This document shows positions 52,439 to 62,473 of a DNA stretch of 64,000 bases, in pieces; positions within the stretch are counted from its first letter, which is position 1; each line of letters begins with the position of its first letter. Location: positions 39,570 to 103,569 of the forward strand of contig NZ_JBBMFO010000002.1 of NCBI RefSeq assembly GCF_040096015.1, in the 5' to 3' direction. Below the pieces are notes generated by a model. That model did no database searches. It had not been told where the DNA came from and saw nothing but the letters and a program-made list of their open reading frames with translations. A program made the position numbers and the translations under genes. Source of the DNA: Peptoniphilus_A hominis. Lineage in GTDB: Bacteria; Bacillota; Clostridia; Tissierellales; Peptoniphilaceae.

Positions 52439-55400
52439 TTGGCAAATAGAATAAAAGGGATAACTGTTGAGATTGGTGGAGATACTACCAAATTACAGAC
52501 TGCACTAAAACAAGTAAATACGGAGATTAAACATACTCAGTCTGAACTTCGTGATGTCAATAAACTTCTTAAACTTGACCCTGGAAATACAGAACTTATC
52601 TCACAAAAGCATAAGCTATTAGGACAGACCTTAGAAGAAACAAAGAACAAATTAACTTCTTTGAAAGAGGCACAAAAACAAGCTGAACAGGCTCTTGCAG
52701 AAGGTAAGATCTCCCAAGAGCAATATGATGCCCTTAAACGTGAGATTATTGAAACAGAACAAGCCCTAAAGTCTCTAGAAAGACAAGGGGCAACCACTAA
52801 TCAAACTCTTCAGAATATAGCTATTACTGGGGAAAAATGGCAAAACACAGGGCAAAATATTGAAAACGTAGGAAGAAAAATGATGCCAGTATCTCTTGCA
52901 GTAGCAGGTCTTGGGGTAGCAGCTGTGAAGACTGCATCAGATTTCGATTCTGGTATGTCCAAGGTAAAAGCAGTATCTGGTGCAACTGGATCTGACTTTG
53001 ATGCTTTAAGAGAGAAAGCACGTGAAATGGGAGCAAAGACAAAGTTCTCAGCAAGTGAAGCAGCTGATGCTATGAACTACATGGCAATGGCTGGTTGGAA
53101 AAGTAAAGACATGATTAGTGGTATTGAAGGAGTCATGAACCTTGCTGCAGCTAGTGGTGAGGATCTAGCTACCACTTCAGATATCGTAACAGATGCCCTT
53201 ACAGCCTTTGGTCTAAAAGCCGAAGACTCTTCTCACTTTGCTGATGTTCTTGCTGCTGCATCATCGAATGCCAATACCAACGTTTCATTAATGGGTGAAA
53301 CCTTTAAATATGCAGCTCCTATTGCTGGGACCCTTGGCTATTCAGTTGAAGATACAGCAGTAGCTATAGGTTTAATGGCTAACGCAGGAATTAAAGGTTC
53401 ACAAGCAGGTACAGCTTTAAGATCTGGACTAACAAGACTCGCTTCACCAACTAAAGAAGTAATTAATGGAATGTCCATGTTGGGCTTATCTATTGAAGAT
53501 GTACAGGGGCTTTCACTTGATGAAACACTAAGTACCTTTAGAGTTGCCTTTGCCAATTTAGATGGGACTCAAAAAGCACAAGCGGCATCCATGATATTTG
53601 GTAAAAATGCCATGTCTGGGATGTTGGCAATTATAAATGCCAGTGAAAAAGACTATAACAGTTTGAGTGATGCCATTTATAATGCAGATGGAACAGCAGA
53701 AAAAATGGCTGCTACTATGCAGGATAACCTGGCTGGTCAATTAAAGATTTTACAATCTGCTTTAGAAGAATTAGCCATATCCTTTGGAGAACTTTTAATG
53801 CCTGCTGTTAGAAAAGCAGTAGATATATTAACAAAACTGGTAAATGGACTTAATGCCCTTCCAGGTCCAGTAAAAGGTATTATTGCAGGTATCGGTCTTT
53901 TTATATCTGCTCTTGGACCTGTACTTATGATTGTAGGAAAACTTATCTGGTCAATAGGAACTATTATGACCAAAGGGCCTCTAATAGTAGGAGGAATAAC
54001 TAAGATAGTTGGAATCTTTACAGGTACACTTATACCAGCAATCACTGCAGTAGTATCAGCTATAGGTATTGTCCCTATTGCTATTGGTGCAGTAATAGCT
54101 GGACTTGTTCTTTTATGGAAGAAGTGCGACTGGTTTAGAGAAGGACTTATTTCTATTTGGGAAACTATCAAGGAATCAACTGTTGCTATTTGGAATGGAA
54201 TAAATGAATTCTTCGTAAACCTTTGGCAAGGGATATCAGATTCATGGACAAAATCGTGGACTGAGATTACTACTTTCTTATCAGAATTCTGGTCTGGATT
54301 TATTGAAGGAGTTAAGACAACTTGGAAAGGCATCAAGGACTTCTTTGCCAACCTATGGAATGGACTTTCTGAAGGGTGGAACAGTATATGGACATCTATA
54401 ACAACTTTTCTAACTGAATCTTGGAATACCTTTATTGAGGGAGCCAAGAGTTTATGGCAAAGTTTAGGAGAATTCTTTACAAGCCTTTGGACTGGAATTC
54501 AAACTACTTTTACCAATATATGGACAGCTATCTCAACTAAAACCACAGAAGTATTTACAGCAGTTGGAGAGTTTATCAGGACTACTTGGGAAGGTATTAG
54601 GACTTTAATTTCAACAGTTCTGGATGCAATTAAAGTAAAAGTAGAGACTATTTGGAATGGACTAAAAGAGTTTTTAACAACAGTCATTACTGCCATTGGA
54701 ACATTTATATCCACATCCTGGACAAACATAAAAACGACTATTGAGACTATCTTGACTTCTATTAAGACAGTCCTTGAATCAATCTGGAATAGGATAAAGA
54801 CCTTTATATCATCAACGATGAATAACATTAAGTCCTTTGTTTCATCTGCTTGGAATTCAATAAAGTCGACTATTTCCTCTGCAGTGAATACTGCAAAGTC
54901 AGCAGTATCGTCTGCATTTAATTCTATGAGATCAAGTATTTCATCGACCATGTCAAATATTCAGTCCACTATTAGAAATGGATTTAATAATGCGGTTAAT
55001 CATATTAAGAATTTGGCATCTCAAGCTTATACATGGGGAGCCGATATGATTAACGGAATTGCAAGAGGGATTAGAAGTGCGATTAGCAATGTGACATCTG
55101 CTGTATCGAATGTAGCATCAACTATTAGGTCTTACTTGCACTTTTCAGTTCCAGATGTTGGCCCACTTACCGACTATGAATCATGGATGCCAGACTTCAT
55201 GGAAGGTCTATCTAAGGGGATAGAAAAGAGCAGAAGATTAGTACAATCTTCAATGAAAAATGTCGCAAGTGATTTGGTTTTAAGCCCAAACATATCAGCT
55301 GTTGGCATAGGTGGACATGATAAAGAATCAGCTATAAATGGAATTGATATAGGAAGGCAAATATCTGATGCACTTGCAAATATTAATTTAAAATCAGAAA

Positions 55401-55504
55401 ATACTGGGGATATAGTCATACCAGTTTATCTTGGAGGTACTCTCCTTGATGAAGTTATTGTCAATGCATCTATGCGCAAGAATTTAAGAAGTGGAGGTAG
55501 GTAA
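52439..55504 (+). CDS. Tape measure protein
   Basis: A 1021-aa tail length ruler. The N-terminus is a coiled coil, then the conserved TMP region (ASDFDSGMSKVKAVSGATGS, FSASEAADAMNYMAMAGWKS, GTALRSGLTRLASPTKEVIN). Membrane segments lie near residues 470-560. A long array of Trp-spaced repeats (IWNGINEFFVNLWQGI, TWKGIKDFFANLWNGL and similar) covers about residues 575-780. It starts at TTG after AAGGAGGTGAG. Confidence 0.95.
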   Translation: MANRIKGITVEIGGDTTKLQTALKQVNTEIKHTQSELRDVNKLLKLDPGNTELISQKHKLLGQTLEETKNKLTSLKEAQKQAEQALAEGKISQEQYDALKREIIETEQALKSLERQGATTNQTLQNIAITGEKWQNTGQNIENVGRKMMPVSLAVAGLGVAAVKTASDFDSGMSKVKAVSGATGSDFDALREKAREMGAKTKFSASEAADAMNYMAMAGWKSKDMISGIEGVMNLAAASGEDLATTSDIVTDALTAFGLKAEDSSHFADVLAAASSNANTNVSLMGETFKYAAPIAGTLGYSVEDTAVAIGLMANAGIKGSQAGTALRSGLTRLASPTKEVINGMSMLGLSIEDVQGLSLDETLSTFRVAFANLDGTQKAQAASMIFGKNAMSGMLAIINASEKDYNSLSDAIYNADGTAEKMAATMQDNLAGQLKILQSALEELAISFGELLMPAVRKAVDILTKLVNGLNALPGPVKGIIAGIGLFISALGPVLMIVGKLIWSIGTIMTKGPLIVGGITKIVGIFTGTLIPAITAVVSAIGIVPIAIGAVIAGLVLLWKKCDWFREGLISIWETIKESTVAIWNGINEFFVNLWQGISDSWTKSWTEITTFLSEFWSGFIEGVKTTWKGIKDFFANLWNGLSEGWNSIWTSITTFLTESWNTFIEGAKSLWQSLGEFFTSLWTGIQTTFTNIWTAISTKTTEVFTAVGEFIRTTWEGIRTLISTVLDAIKVKVETIWNGLKEFLTTVITAIGTFISTSWTNIKTTIETILTSIKTVLESIWNRIKTFISSTMNNIKSFVSSAWNSIKSTISSAVNTAKSAVSSAFNSMRSSISSTMSNIQSTIRNGFNNAVNHIKNLASQAYTWGADMINGIARGIRSAISNVTSAVSNVASTIRSYLHFSVPDVGPLTDYESWMPDFMEGLSKGIEKSRRLVQSSMKNVASDLVLSPNISAVGIGGHDKESAINGIDIGRQISDALANINLKSENTGDIVIPVYLGGTLLDEVIVNASMRKNLRSGGR

Positions 55505-55866
55505 TGAAATATCAATCATATTTAATTATTGAGGGAGTAGACCTGCCTCTACCAAATTCTTATGATTTGGAGTTTAGAGATATAGAGGCAGATACTGGAG
55601 GCGAGACAGAGGCAGGAACTATTCAAAGAGATATTGTTAGAAACAAAGTAGCAAGCATATCTGTAGTTTTTTCTTGTAGTCCTAAGCTTGTAAAGACATT
55701 GAGTAGTCTTGCTAACAAGTCTAACCTTAAAGTTAAATTCTTAGATACAGAAATGTTGGAACTAAAATATGCACAAATGTATATAGACAAGTTTCAAGTC
55801 AAATTAATAAAAGATACTTCTTATAAAGGATTGTGGGAAGTATCTTTTTCATTGGAGGAATACTAA
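55504..55866 (+). CDS. DUF6711-like tail protein
   Basis: A 120-aa protein (GVDLPLPNSYDLEFRDIEAD, TIQRDIVRNKVASISVVFSC) resembling small DUF6711 phage proteins placed between tape measure and tail-tip genes. It overlaps the tape measure stop by one base. Confidence 0.75.
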   Translation: MKYQSYLIIEGVDLPLPNSYDLEFRDIEADTGGETEAGTIQRDIVRNKVASISVVFSCSPKLVKTLSSLANKSNLKVKFLDTEMLELKYAQMYIDKFQVKLIKDTSYKGLWEVSFSLEEY

Positions 55867-55946
55867 TGACCTAACCCAAAATCTATGATTTTGTTGGTAG
55901 GTCAGATGTCGCTTTGTTTCAAATCTTTGATTTGTCAAAAAGCGAC
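55867..55946 (+). other. Two matched hairpins in the tail operon
   Basis: TGACCTA...TAGGTCA with inner AAAATC/GATTTT (55867-55904), then GTCGCTTT...AAAGCGAC with inner CAAATC/GATTTG (55908-55946). Both have three-base loops and no T run. They fill an otherwise empty 106-base gap. Confidence 0.7.
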
Positions 55947-55972
55947 TAATGTAAAGAAATGGAGGTGATAAG

Positions 55973-57838
55973 TTGTTCCCTACAAGTGAAGAATATAAAA
56001 CAGTTATAAAAAAGAACTCTCGTAAATTTTTCTGGACGGGAAATATCATCTTAAAAGATGAAACAATCATTCCATTTACCAATAAAGATATTCTTAAAGG
56101 GTCCGGATACATTCATCGTTCTTGCTCTGGATCTTCTGAACTTGAAATTGGTACAGTTTATGCTGGAGAGTTTGGAATCAGTCTTTTTTCAGATATAGAT
56201 AGGTATTCTCTAGAGGATTCTAAGCTAGAACTTTTTTATCATCAAGAATTAGAAAATAAAAAGATTGAAACCATACCAATGGGAATCTTTGATATTATTG
56301 AGGCAAATAGGTCTAAGAAAATTTTAGAATTAAAAGGCTATGACTATATGCTTAGGTTTGATAAGAACTTTCCTGTAACAGATACCTTTGGGACAGCTTT
56401 TGAATTACTTACATTATCATGCGAGAAATGCGGGGTAGAACTAGGTATGGCGGAAGATGAGGTAAAAGCTTTTGTAAATGGAGAAGAAGTCTTAGCAATT
56501 TATCAAGACCATGATATAGAAACTTACAGAGACTTTATTCACTATATAGCATCGACTCTTGGTGCTTTTGCTGGGGTTTCTCGTGATGGTAAGTTGGTTT
56601 TAAAGAAGTATGCAGAAAGTATATCAACTGAAATTAAAACGAGAGAAAGATTTTCTTCATCAATATCAGATTTTAAGACAAGATATACAGCCATCAACTC
56701 AACAAATGCAAAGACTAAAATAGCTGAATACTACTCTTTAGAAAATGACGATGGCCTAACTATGAATCTTGGAATAAATCCATTGATGCAGTTAGGACTT
56801 CCAGAGAAAAGAAAAAGGATGTGTGAGGCACTTCTTACTGAAATTTGCAAAATTCACCACACACCTTTTGATATGGTAACTATAGGAGACCCAAGTCTTG
56901 ATGTTGGAGATAGGATAGCTATTTCTTATGAAGAAGAAAAGATTGAAGGACTTATTACTGACATAGAATACAAGATAAATGGTAAGCACAGGATTTTAGG
57001 AGTTGGGAAGAATCCATATCTATCCAAGGCTAAAAGCAAGAATGATAAGAATATAGTAGGACTGTTAAATCAAATTGAATCTGAAAAATTAGTAGTTCAT
57101 GCCTATTCTAATTACTCTGCCTTTAGTCTTTCTACAACAGATACACCAATAATTCGTATAGAATTTGCCTCCAATAAAGAAACGGAGGCAATTTTTAATG
57201 CATCTATCTTGTTAAATATCATCTGTGATTCTGAAGAAAAAACTAGAAAGATATCAAGAAAGGTTAAGAAACAAGTAGAGGTTTTAAATAATGATGGGAA
57301 ATCCTATGATCCTCCAAAGTTTGAAGAAAAAGAAGAAGTAGAGGAATTAGACTTTATTGAAAACATAGAAATACCAACAAGGCTAGTTATTACTTATGTT
57401 TTTAATGATACGAAAATAGAACATCACATTCCAAAAGAAACCTACTTAAGTGGTGACCACATTTTAAATCTTTTTTATCCATTAACTAAACTTCAGGAAA
57501 AGACTATGAACAATTTCTCGGTATTAATTAGGCTTGAGTCTGGTCAAGCAATGATTGGAAAAGATAATGCTATCGCAGCTATATCTGGTCAGTCTCTTGG
57601 TTCTACAGAGGCTTGGGATGGAAAGCTTAAGATTGATGATTCTTGGAAGAAGATAGAACTTAGCCATTCATTTCTTCTTAGGAAACTTAAAGCAGACTAC
57701 AAAGTAGAAAGACAAATACCAACACCGATTATATTTAATGAAAAAGTAGGAAGATTTAAATATCAAGGATTGGTGCTTGGAAAATATAAAGAAGAAATCA
57801 CTACAGAATTTAAAGATAAGGGGGAAGAAAATGCTTAA
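55973..57838 (+). CDS. Tail-tip/baseplate protein
   Basis: A 621-aa protein in the tail-tip (tail-associated) position. The N-terminal half (RKFFWTGNIILKDETIIPFT, GYIHRSCSGSSELEIGTVYA, MGIFDIIEANRSKKILELKG) resembles baseplate hub/tail proteins of Gram-positive siphophages; the C-terminal third is a separate beta-rich region. It starts at TTG after GGAGGTGAT. No peptidase motif is obvious. Confidence 0.75.
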   Translation: MFPTSEEYKTVIKKNSRKFFWTGNIILKDETIIPFTNKDILKGSGYIHRSCSGSSELEIGTVYAGEFGISLFSDIDRYSLEDSKLELFYHQELENKKIETIPMGIFDIIEANRSKKILELKGYDYMLRFDKNFPVTDTFGTAFELLTLSCEKCGVELGMAEDEVKAFVNGEEVLAIYQDHDIETYRDFIHYIASTLGAFAGVSRDGKLVLKKYAESISTEIKTRERFSSSISDFKTRYTAINSTNAKTKIAEYYSLENDDGLTMNLGINPLMQLGLPEKRKRMCEALLTEICKIHHTPFDMVTIGDPSLDVGDRIAISYEEEKIEGLITDIEYKINGKHRILGVGKNPYLSKAKSKNDKNIVGLLNQIESEKLVVHAYSNYSAFSLSTTDTPIIRIEFASNKETEAIFNASILLNIICDSEEKTRKISRKVKKQVEVLNNDGKSYDPPKFEEKEEVEELDFIENIEIPTRLVITYVFNDTKIEHHIPKETYLSGDHILNLFYPLTKLQEKTMNNFSVLIRLESGQAMIGKDNAIAAISGQSLGSTEAWDGKLKIDDSWKKIELSHSFLLRKLKADYKVERQIPTPIIFNEKVGRFKYQGLVLGKYKEEITTEFKDKGEENA

Positions 57839-59207
57839 GGGTAAATCAGTCATTGAACTAACTGATGTGAGGACAAATAGGAAGGAGATATATGAAGATG
57901 AAAACTTAATAACGAATGCAGTTCCAGATTTATTAAGGCTGAATCCATCAGGGCTTATGTATCCGATATTTAAAACCAATGCAGAGGAATACAAGGAAGA
58001 AATATTTCCAATATCAAATAAGTGTTATGGGGGTATTTTATTATTTGAAGCTCCTCTCGATGAAGATTCAAATAAATATATAGCACCTGCAAATAATAAG
58101 ATAATTGGATATGCATCGAATGATGTTAATTCAACAGATGCACCAAAAAGAGGCTCTGCCAATTTAACTGAATCTACTCCTATAGAAAACGGATATAAAT
58201 TTGTATGGGATTTCTCAACATCACAAGCAAATGGAAGAATATCTGCTCTTGCACTAACTCATTATAAAGGGGGGAGATATTTTTATGGAGATGCTTATGG
58301 TAGGCAGTCTTGCTTAAGGTTAAATTACACCTATACATCCATAGATAATGAAATTTTGAAAGTTTACGTAGGTATGGTAGAAGCTGATGCTCTCCATAAT
58401 ACAATTACTTCTGTTTGGCCATTGGAAAACAAAACATTAGAAATATTAAAAATGCAAGAACCATTAACCAGTGTTGGATTAAATGATCCAATCTTTAAAA
58501 ATGCTCCTCAAAATATAGAAAAGACGACAATCTCTATAGAAGACTTTTATAAAAATATCGGAACGTACGACTGGTATGAATCAGGTTTTTTCGATGGTAA
58601 AGATGGCTATTACTATGGCTTCATAAGAAATCTTGAAAATAATTATACTGACTTAAATAGGATAAAGATAAAAAAGGATGATTGTAGCTATACGATAGAT
58701 CATTGGAAATTAAATAATATTAGACTCTATAGAATTGGATCATACCCATCAAGTTCTAATAGTGCCTATAAAAATGGTTATAGCTTGCTAAAGAATGGAT
58801 ATCTATACGTCCCTGATACTGACTGTAATAAAATCTATAAAATTAATGCTAATAATCCGGTTGATGTTTCAGAAATAGCCGTTGATTTTGAAATGAAATA
58901 CACATCTGGAGAAAGTACAAGTTTAGGAATTTATGAATGGGGTGACTATATACTGGGATATAAATTTGTGATTGATGGAGACGATAATATCATTCAAACG
59001 AGCAATGCAACTTTTTATGACATGATGACTCCATCTATTGAATTGGGACCGTTTAGAGTAGGATATGGGGCTTTTAGAGGAAATCTCTATAAAAATTTAT
59101 ATTTGCACACTCCATACCTTGGAACAATTAATAACTTATCAAGCCCAATATTAAAAACAGCAGATAAGACAATGAAAATAACGTATACCTTAACAGAGGA
59201 GGAATAA
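57831..59207 (+). CDS. Probable receptor-binding/tail fibre protein
   Basis: A 458-aa protein opening KGKSVIELTDVRTNRKEIYE, a pattern I associate with Firmicutes phage tail-tip proteins. The rest is beta-rich, with Tyr/Gly-heavy strands, and shows no known domain. Its place between tail tip and holin suggests host binding. ATG 57831 follows GGGGGAAG and overlaps the preceding gene by eight bases. Confidence 0.65.
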   Translation: MLKGKSVIELTDVRTNRKEIYEDENLITNAVPDLLRLNPSGLMYPIFKTNAEEYKEEIFPISNKCYGGILLFEAPLDEDSNKYIAPANNKIIGYASNDVNSTDAPKRGSANLTESTPIENGYKFVWDFSTSQANGRISALALTHYKGGRYFYGDAYGRQSCLRLNYTYTSIDNEILKVYVGMVEADALHNTITSVWPLENKTLEILKMQEPLTSVGLNDPIFKNAPQNIEKTTISIEDFYKNIGTYDWYESGFFDGKDGYYYGFIRNLENNYTDLNRIKIKKDDCSYTIDHWKLNNIRLYRIGSYPSSSNSAYKNGYSLLKNGYLYVPDTDCNKIYKINANNPVDVSEIAVDFEMKYTSGESTSLGIYEWGDYILGYKFVIDGDDNIIQTSNATFYDMMTPSIELGPFRVGYGAFRGNLYKNLYLHTPYLGTINNLSSPILKTADKTMKITYTLTEEE

Positions 59208-59208
59208 A

Positions 59209-59610
59209 ATGAATAAGTTTTTAGAAATATTAAAAGTATGCTTTACAGCCATTGGAGGATGGTTGGGATTTTATCTTGGAAGTGTAGATGCATTTATTTA
59301 TACGCTGCTAGCTTTTGTAATAGCTGACTATTTAACAGGAGTTTTAAGAGCAGGAGTCGAAAGAAAGCTATCCTCATCCATAGGATTTAAAGGGATAGCA
59401 AAAAAGATTATGATTTTTATAGTTGTAGGTATCGCAAACCTATGTGATGTAAATTTAATTAAAGGTGATGGGACAATGATAAGAACTGCCATCATCTTTT
59501 TTTATATAGCAAATGAAGGGCTCTCTATTTTGGAAAACTCTGTAGCACTAGGCTTGCCAGTACCAGAAAAACTAAAGGCGATTTTAAAACAATTCAAGGA
59601 GGAAAAATAA
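59209..59610 (+). CDS. Phage holin (Cp-1/toxin-secretion type)
   Basis: A 133-aa protein with three membrane helices and the motif ADYLTGVLRAGVERKLSSSI, the hallmark of Holin_4/toxin-secretion holins, followed by GFKGIAKKIMIFIVVG and ANEGLSILENSV. It opens the membrane for the endolysin encoded next. Confidence 0.95.
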   Translation: MNKFLEILKVCFTAIGGWLGFYLGSVDAFIYTLLAFVIADYLTGVLRAGVERKLSSSIGFKGIAKKIMIFIVVGIANLCDVNLIKGDGTMIRTAIIFFYIANEGLSILENSVALGLPVPEKLKAILKQFKEEK

Positions 59611-60420
59611 ATGAGCAACAGTCCATTAGTACAAGCAACAATTCTCTCACCTAACCATAGTGGAAGAAGGAATCAAAAGATTACTAAAATAGCTATCCAC
59701 CACGCAGCTGGAGTTATAAATGGTAGAAATCTTGCTGGAGTATTTGTGCCAAGGTCAAGACGAGCATCAGCTAACTATAATTTAGGATCTGACGGAGTTA
59801 TTGTTTTAGGAGTTGATGAAGCCAATAGAGCCTGGACAACCTCATCTTCCTGGTGTGACAACCGAGCAGTCACAATTGAAGTAGGAAACTCTACGAGGGG
59901 ACCTCAGTGGTTAGTTTCTGATTATGTTTTAAATAGACTAATTGATTTAGTGACAGACATCTGTAGGAGAAATGGAATCTATCCTTGTACCTATACTGGA
60001 GGTAAGGATGGCGTTCTTCAAAAACACGAGTGGTATAAAAACACAAATTGTCCTGGTCCATATCTAGGCAGCAAGTTTCCATATATTGCAAACGAGGTTA
60101 ATAAAAAGCTTAGAAGCGATAAGACTGTTAGTAAATCAGTAAGTGGACTATATAGAGTTAGAAAATCTTGGGATGATACTAAAAGTCAGAAAGGTGCATT
60201 TAAGAATTTAGATAATGCCAAAAGATGTGCCGACAGATTTGGATTAAAAGTATTCGATGCCAATGGAAAGATAGTATATCCAGTTGGAAAGACAATCGAT
60301 GAGTTAGCAAGAGAGGTTATACGTGGGAAATGGGGAAATGGAGAAGAAAGAAAAAGAAGGTTAACTCAAGCTGGATATGATTATTATGCTGTTCAGAAAA
60401 GAGTAAATAAATTAATTTAA
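59611..60420 (+). CDS. N-acetylmuramoyl-L-alanine amidase (endolysin) with Cpl-7-like repeat
   Basis: Cuts peptidoglycan at lysis. The Amidase_2 domain covers about residues 20-165, with zinc ligands in IAIHHAAG, LQKHEW and NTNCPGP. A linker motif follows (GLYRVRKSWDDTKSQKGAFK). The last 45 residues form a Cpl-7-type wall-binding motif (IDELAREVIRGKWGNGEERK). It follows the holin directly. No signal peptide is seen. Confidence 0.93.
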   Translation: MSNSPLVQATILSPNHSGRRNQKITKIAIHHAAGVINGRNLAGVFVPRSRRASANYNLGSDGVIVLGVDEANRAWTTSSSWCDNRAVTIEVGNSTRGPQWLVSDYVLNRLIDLVTDICRRNGIYPCTYTGGKDGVLQKHEWYKNTNCPGPYLGSKFPYIANEVNKKLRSDKTVSKSVSGLYRVRKSWDDTKSQKGAFKNLDNAKRCADRFGLKVFDANGKIVYPVGKTIDELAREVIRGKWGNGEERKRRLTQAGYDYYAVQKRVNKLI

Positions 60421-60433
60421 TAGAATAAGATAT

Positions 60434-60476
60434 AAGCCTGATAGATTCTTAGTTGAGGAATTTATCAGGCTTTTTT
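60434..60476 (+). terminator. Terminator at the end of the phage late operon
   Basis: AAGCCTGATA (60434-60443) pairs with TATCAGGCTT (60463-60472), with further pairing in the loop, and ends in six T residues. Confidence 0.92.
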
Positions 60477-60517
60477 ACATAAATTTTATGTATTGTTTTC
60501 TTTTTTACGTTTTGCTA

Positions 60518-60570
60518 TTGAAAATCTTTATCATATAACGTATAATCAAATTAACCGACACAAGTGTCGG
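60518..60570 (+). promoter_or_regulatory. TetR-regulated promoter and operator
   Basis: TTGAAA (60518-60523), 17 bases, TATAAT (60541-60546). A perfect palindrome CCGACAC-AA-GTGTCGG (60555-60570) lies at the expected transcription start, before the regulator gene. Confidence 0.85.
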
Positions 60571-60596
60571 CAGTAGGTGGTTTTATTAATCAAAGA

Positions 60597-61163
60597 ATGT
60601 CTCAAGAAGATAGAAAAAAAGAAATACGACAAGCAGCTATTAAAGTTTTTTTGGATAAGGGATTTAGAAATACAGTTATGAATGACATTATGGAAGCTAC
60701 TGGGCTTTCTAGAGGTGGTTTGTATCATCATTATGGTTCTACCCATGAAATTTTATACGACATTATGTTAGAAGGAAATAAATACAGAGAGAAGATAATC
60801 TATGATGAGATGAATAAAACAAGTCAGGATTTTAGCGAAGTTTTATCTGAGATTATTTTAGAAAAAATGCTATATCAGAGTGACTATGTTTCAATTTATG
60901 CAATGTTTTTGCAGGAATTAAATCATGACGATAAGTTAAAAGACTTATATAAGAAACTAAAAAAATCATCATCTGATAGTATTCTAATGTTATTTGATGA
61001 AGATGTAAGAGGTGAATTAAGTGAAGCTATCGAATTAATAACTGATTTTATTAACACATTTATTCTAGGTTGTGAAGTTCTAAATGCAAGAGAAAATTTT
61101 GTGAAGAACAAACTTGCATTAAAAAAAATGATAGGAATTATCTTAGATAATAATGCTAAGTAA
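60597..61163 (+). CDS. TetR family transcriptional regulator
   Basis: A 188-aa repressor. The helix-turn-helix is in the first 50 residues (IRQAAIKVFLDKGFRNTVMN, ATGLSRGGLYHHYGSTHEIL), followed by a helical ligand domain. It most likely binds the palindrome just upstream. ATG 60597 lacks a strong ribosome site; GTG 60564 would start within the operator. Confidence 0.88.
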   Translation: MSQEDRKKEIRQAAIKVFLDKGFRNTVMNDIMEATGLSRGGLYHHYGSTHEILYDIMLEGNKYREKIIYDEMNKTSQDFSEVLSEIILEKMLYQSDYVSIYAMFLQELNHDDKLKDLYKKLKKSSSDSILMLFDEDVRGELSEAIELITDFINTFILGCEVLNARENFVKNKLALKKMIGIILDNNAK

Positions 61164-61214
61164 ATCTTAGGGTTTACTCAGAAAGAAAAAACATATCTTA
61201 AATTGGAGGTTTAT

Positions 61215-61793
61215 ATGAAATTAAAAGATATCGTACAAGTTACAATTTTTACAGTAGTGGCGTTTATATTAAACATGGCTGTATCAACAGCAACAGGAAT
61301 GTTAGGAACTTTATCCTTATATATTGCGGCAGGATTTTCTTCCTTTGTAGTAGCTCCGCCATTTATAATTATGGCTAAAAAATTACAAAAAAGAGGAATA
61401 GCTTTTATATTTTTCATGTTGCTGGGTGTATTTTATGCATTAAGTGGATATTGGCCAATGCTTATAGTAAATGCCATCGCAGCTATTGTAGCAGAATTAA
61501 TTATAGGTAACTATAAAAATGATAATAGAGTTGCCTTAGCATTATCTGCTGGAATGTTTGTTATTTCAATGCATGCAATGACATTTGTAAGATTACTTGG
61601 ACCAGAAAAAATTGTTGAAGTTTTTAGCGTATTTACAAAAGAACAGGCTGCCTTTATGGATGCCTTTTTTACACCAAAGGCAATGCTAATCTCAATAGGC
61701 ATTAATATCGTTTTGGTATTAATAGCAGGAAGATTTGGATTATATATAAATAATAAGTTTTTTAAAAAGAGTAAAAAATCAGGAATATTGTAA
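61215..61793 (+). CDS. ECF transporter S component, MptD/Trep_Strep family
   Basis: A 192-aa protein with about six membrane helices (DIVQVTIFTVVAFILNMAVS, FSSFVVAPPFIIMAKKLQKR, GYWPMLIVNAIAAIVAELII), of the MptD family. It would bind the substrate for the T and A components encoded next. The substrate is unknown. ATG 61215 follows TTGGAGG. Confidence 0.87.
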   Translation: MKLKDIVQVTIFTVVAFILNMAVSTATGMLGTLSLYIAAGFSSFVVAPPFIIMAKKLQKRGIAFIFFMLLGVFYALSGYWPMLIVNAIAAIVAELIIGNYKNDNRVALALSAGMFVISMHAMTFVRLLGPEKIVEVFSVFTKEQAAFMDAFFTPKAMLISIGINIVLVLIAGRFGLYINNKFFKKSKKSGIL

Positions 61794-62473
61794 TGGAAAA
61801 CATAAGGAGAGATGACAACTGTCTTGTAAATCCTATAATCTTATTTGTTTTAATTTTAGCGTTTTCGATTATATTATTTATAACAGATGATATTGGCTAC
61901 TATATTATGATAGGAATATCAATGTTTCTAACCTTAACTTTTTCCTTAAAACAATTTATTAAACAACTAGCAACAGTTCTTATCTTGTTAATTGTTGGCA
62001 AAACATTAACTATTATAGACTTAGGAATAGGTGGAAATGCAATTTTAGGTCTTGTAGAAATCGTATTAAAACTCTTTCCGATATTTATTATTGGCGGTAT
62101 TCTTGTGAATACATCACCACTTAAAATGATGAGTTCACTTAAGTTTTTACACATTCCAAATGTGTTTGCTCTAAGCATAGTGATAGGAATGAAGTTTATA
62201 TCAGAGATGGGGTTAAGGATTAAAGAAATAAAGAATGGCATGAAGGTAAGGGGGCTAAGATTAAGTCCCCTCCATCCTGTTAGGTCTTTTGAACTTTACT
62301 TCATCCCTCTTATCTATAAATGTTTGCAAGTGAGTGAAACTTTGACTTCATCTATTATATCTAAAGGAGCAGAATATAGAGGGGAAAGGACTAATTATCA
62401 TAAAATAACTTTTAAATTTTTTGATATCGTATTCTTACTTTTAGCTATTTTCTTATTGTGGAGGTCAATATGA
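61793..62473 (+). CDS. ECF transporter T component (CbiQ/EcfT-like)
   Basis: A 226-aa membrane protein with five to six helices. The coupling motif is MKVRGLR followed by a second short helix with Ser/Lys/Gly (SSIISKGAEYRG), which contacts the ATPases. It overlaps the S and A genes by one to four bases. Confidence 0.9.
   Translation: MENIRRDDNCLVNPIILFVLILAFSIILFITDDIGYYIMIGISMFLTLTFSLKQFIKQLATVLILLIVGKTLTIIDLGIGGNAILGLVEIVLKLFPIFIIGGILVNTSPLKMMSSLKFLHIPNVFALSIVIGMKFISEMGLRIKEIKNGMKVRGLRLSPLHPVRSFELYFIPLIYKCLQVSETLTSSIISKGAEYRGERTNYHKITFKFFDIVFLLLAIFLLWRSI

Noticed and set aside
53737..54447. A 236-aa minus-strand open frame inside the tape measure gene
   Set aside because: Shadow of the repeat-rich tape measure gene, with low-complexity Ile/Val/Ser content and no ribosome site.
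54499..54951. A 150-aa minus-strand open frame in the tape measure gene
   Set aside because: Same reason; it mirrors Ser/Thr/Trp repeats of the plus strand.
55867..55946. Paired hairpins as transcription terminators
   Set aside because: No T run follows either hairpin on either strand.
60421..60560. Right attachment site matching the rlmD end
   Set aside because: I looked for the shared core and downstream blocks after the amidase and found no match.
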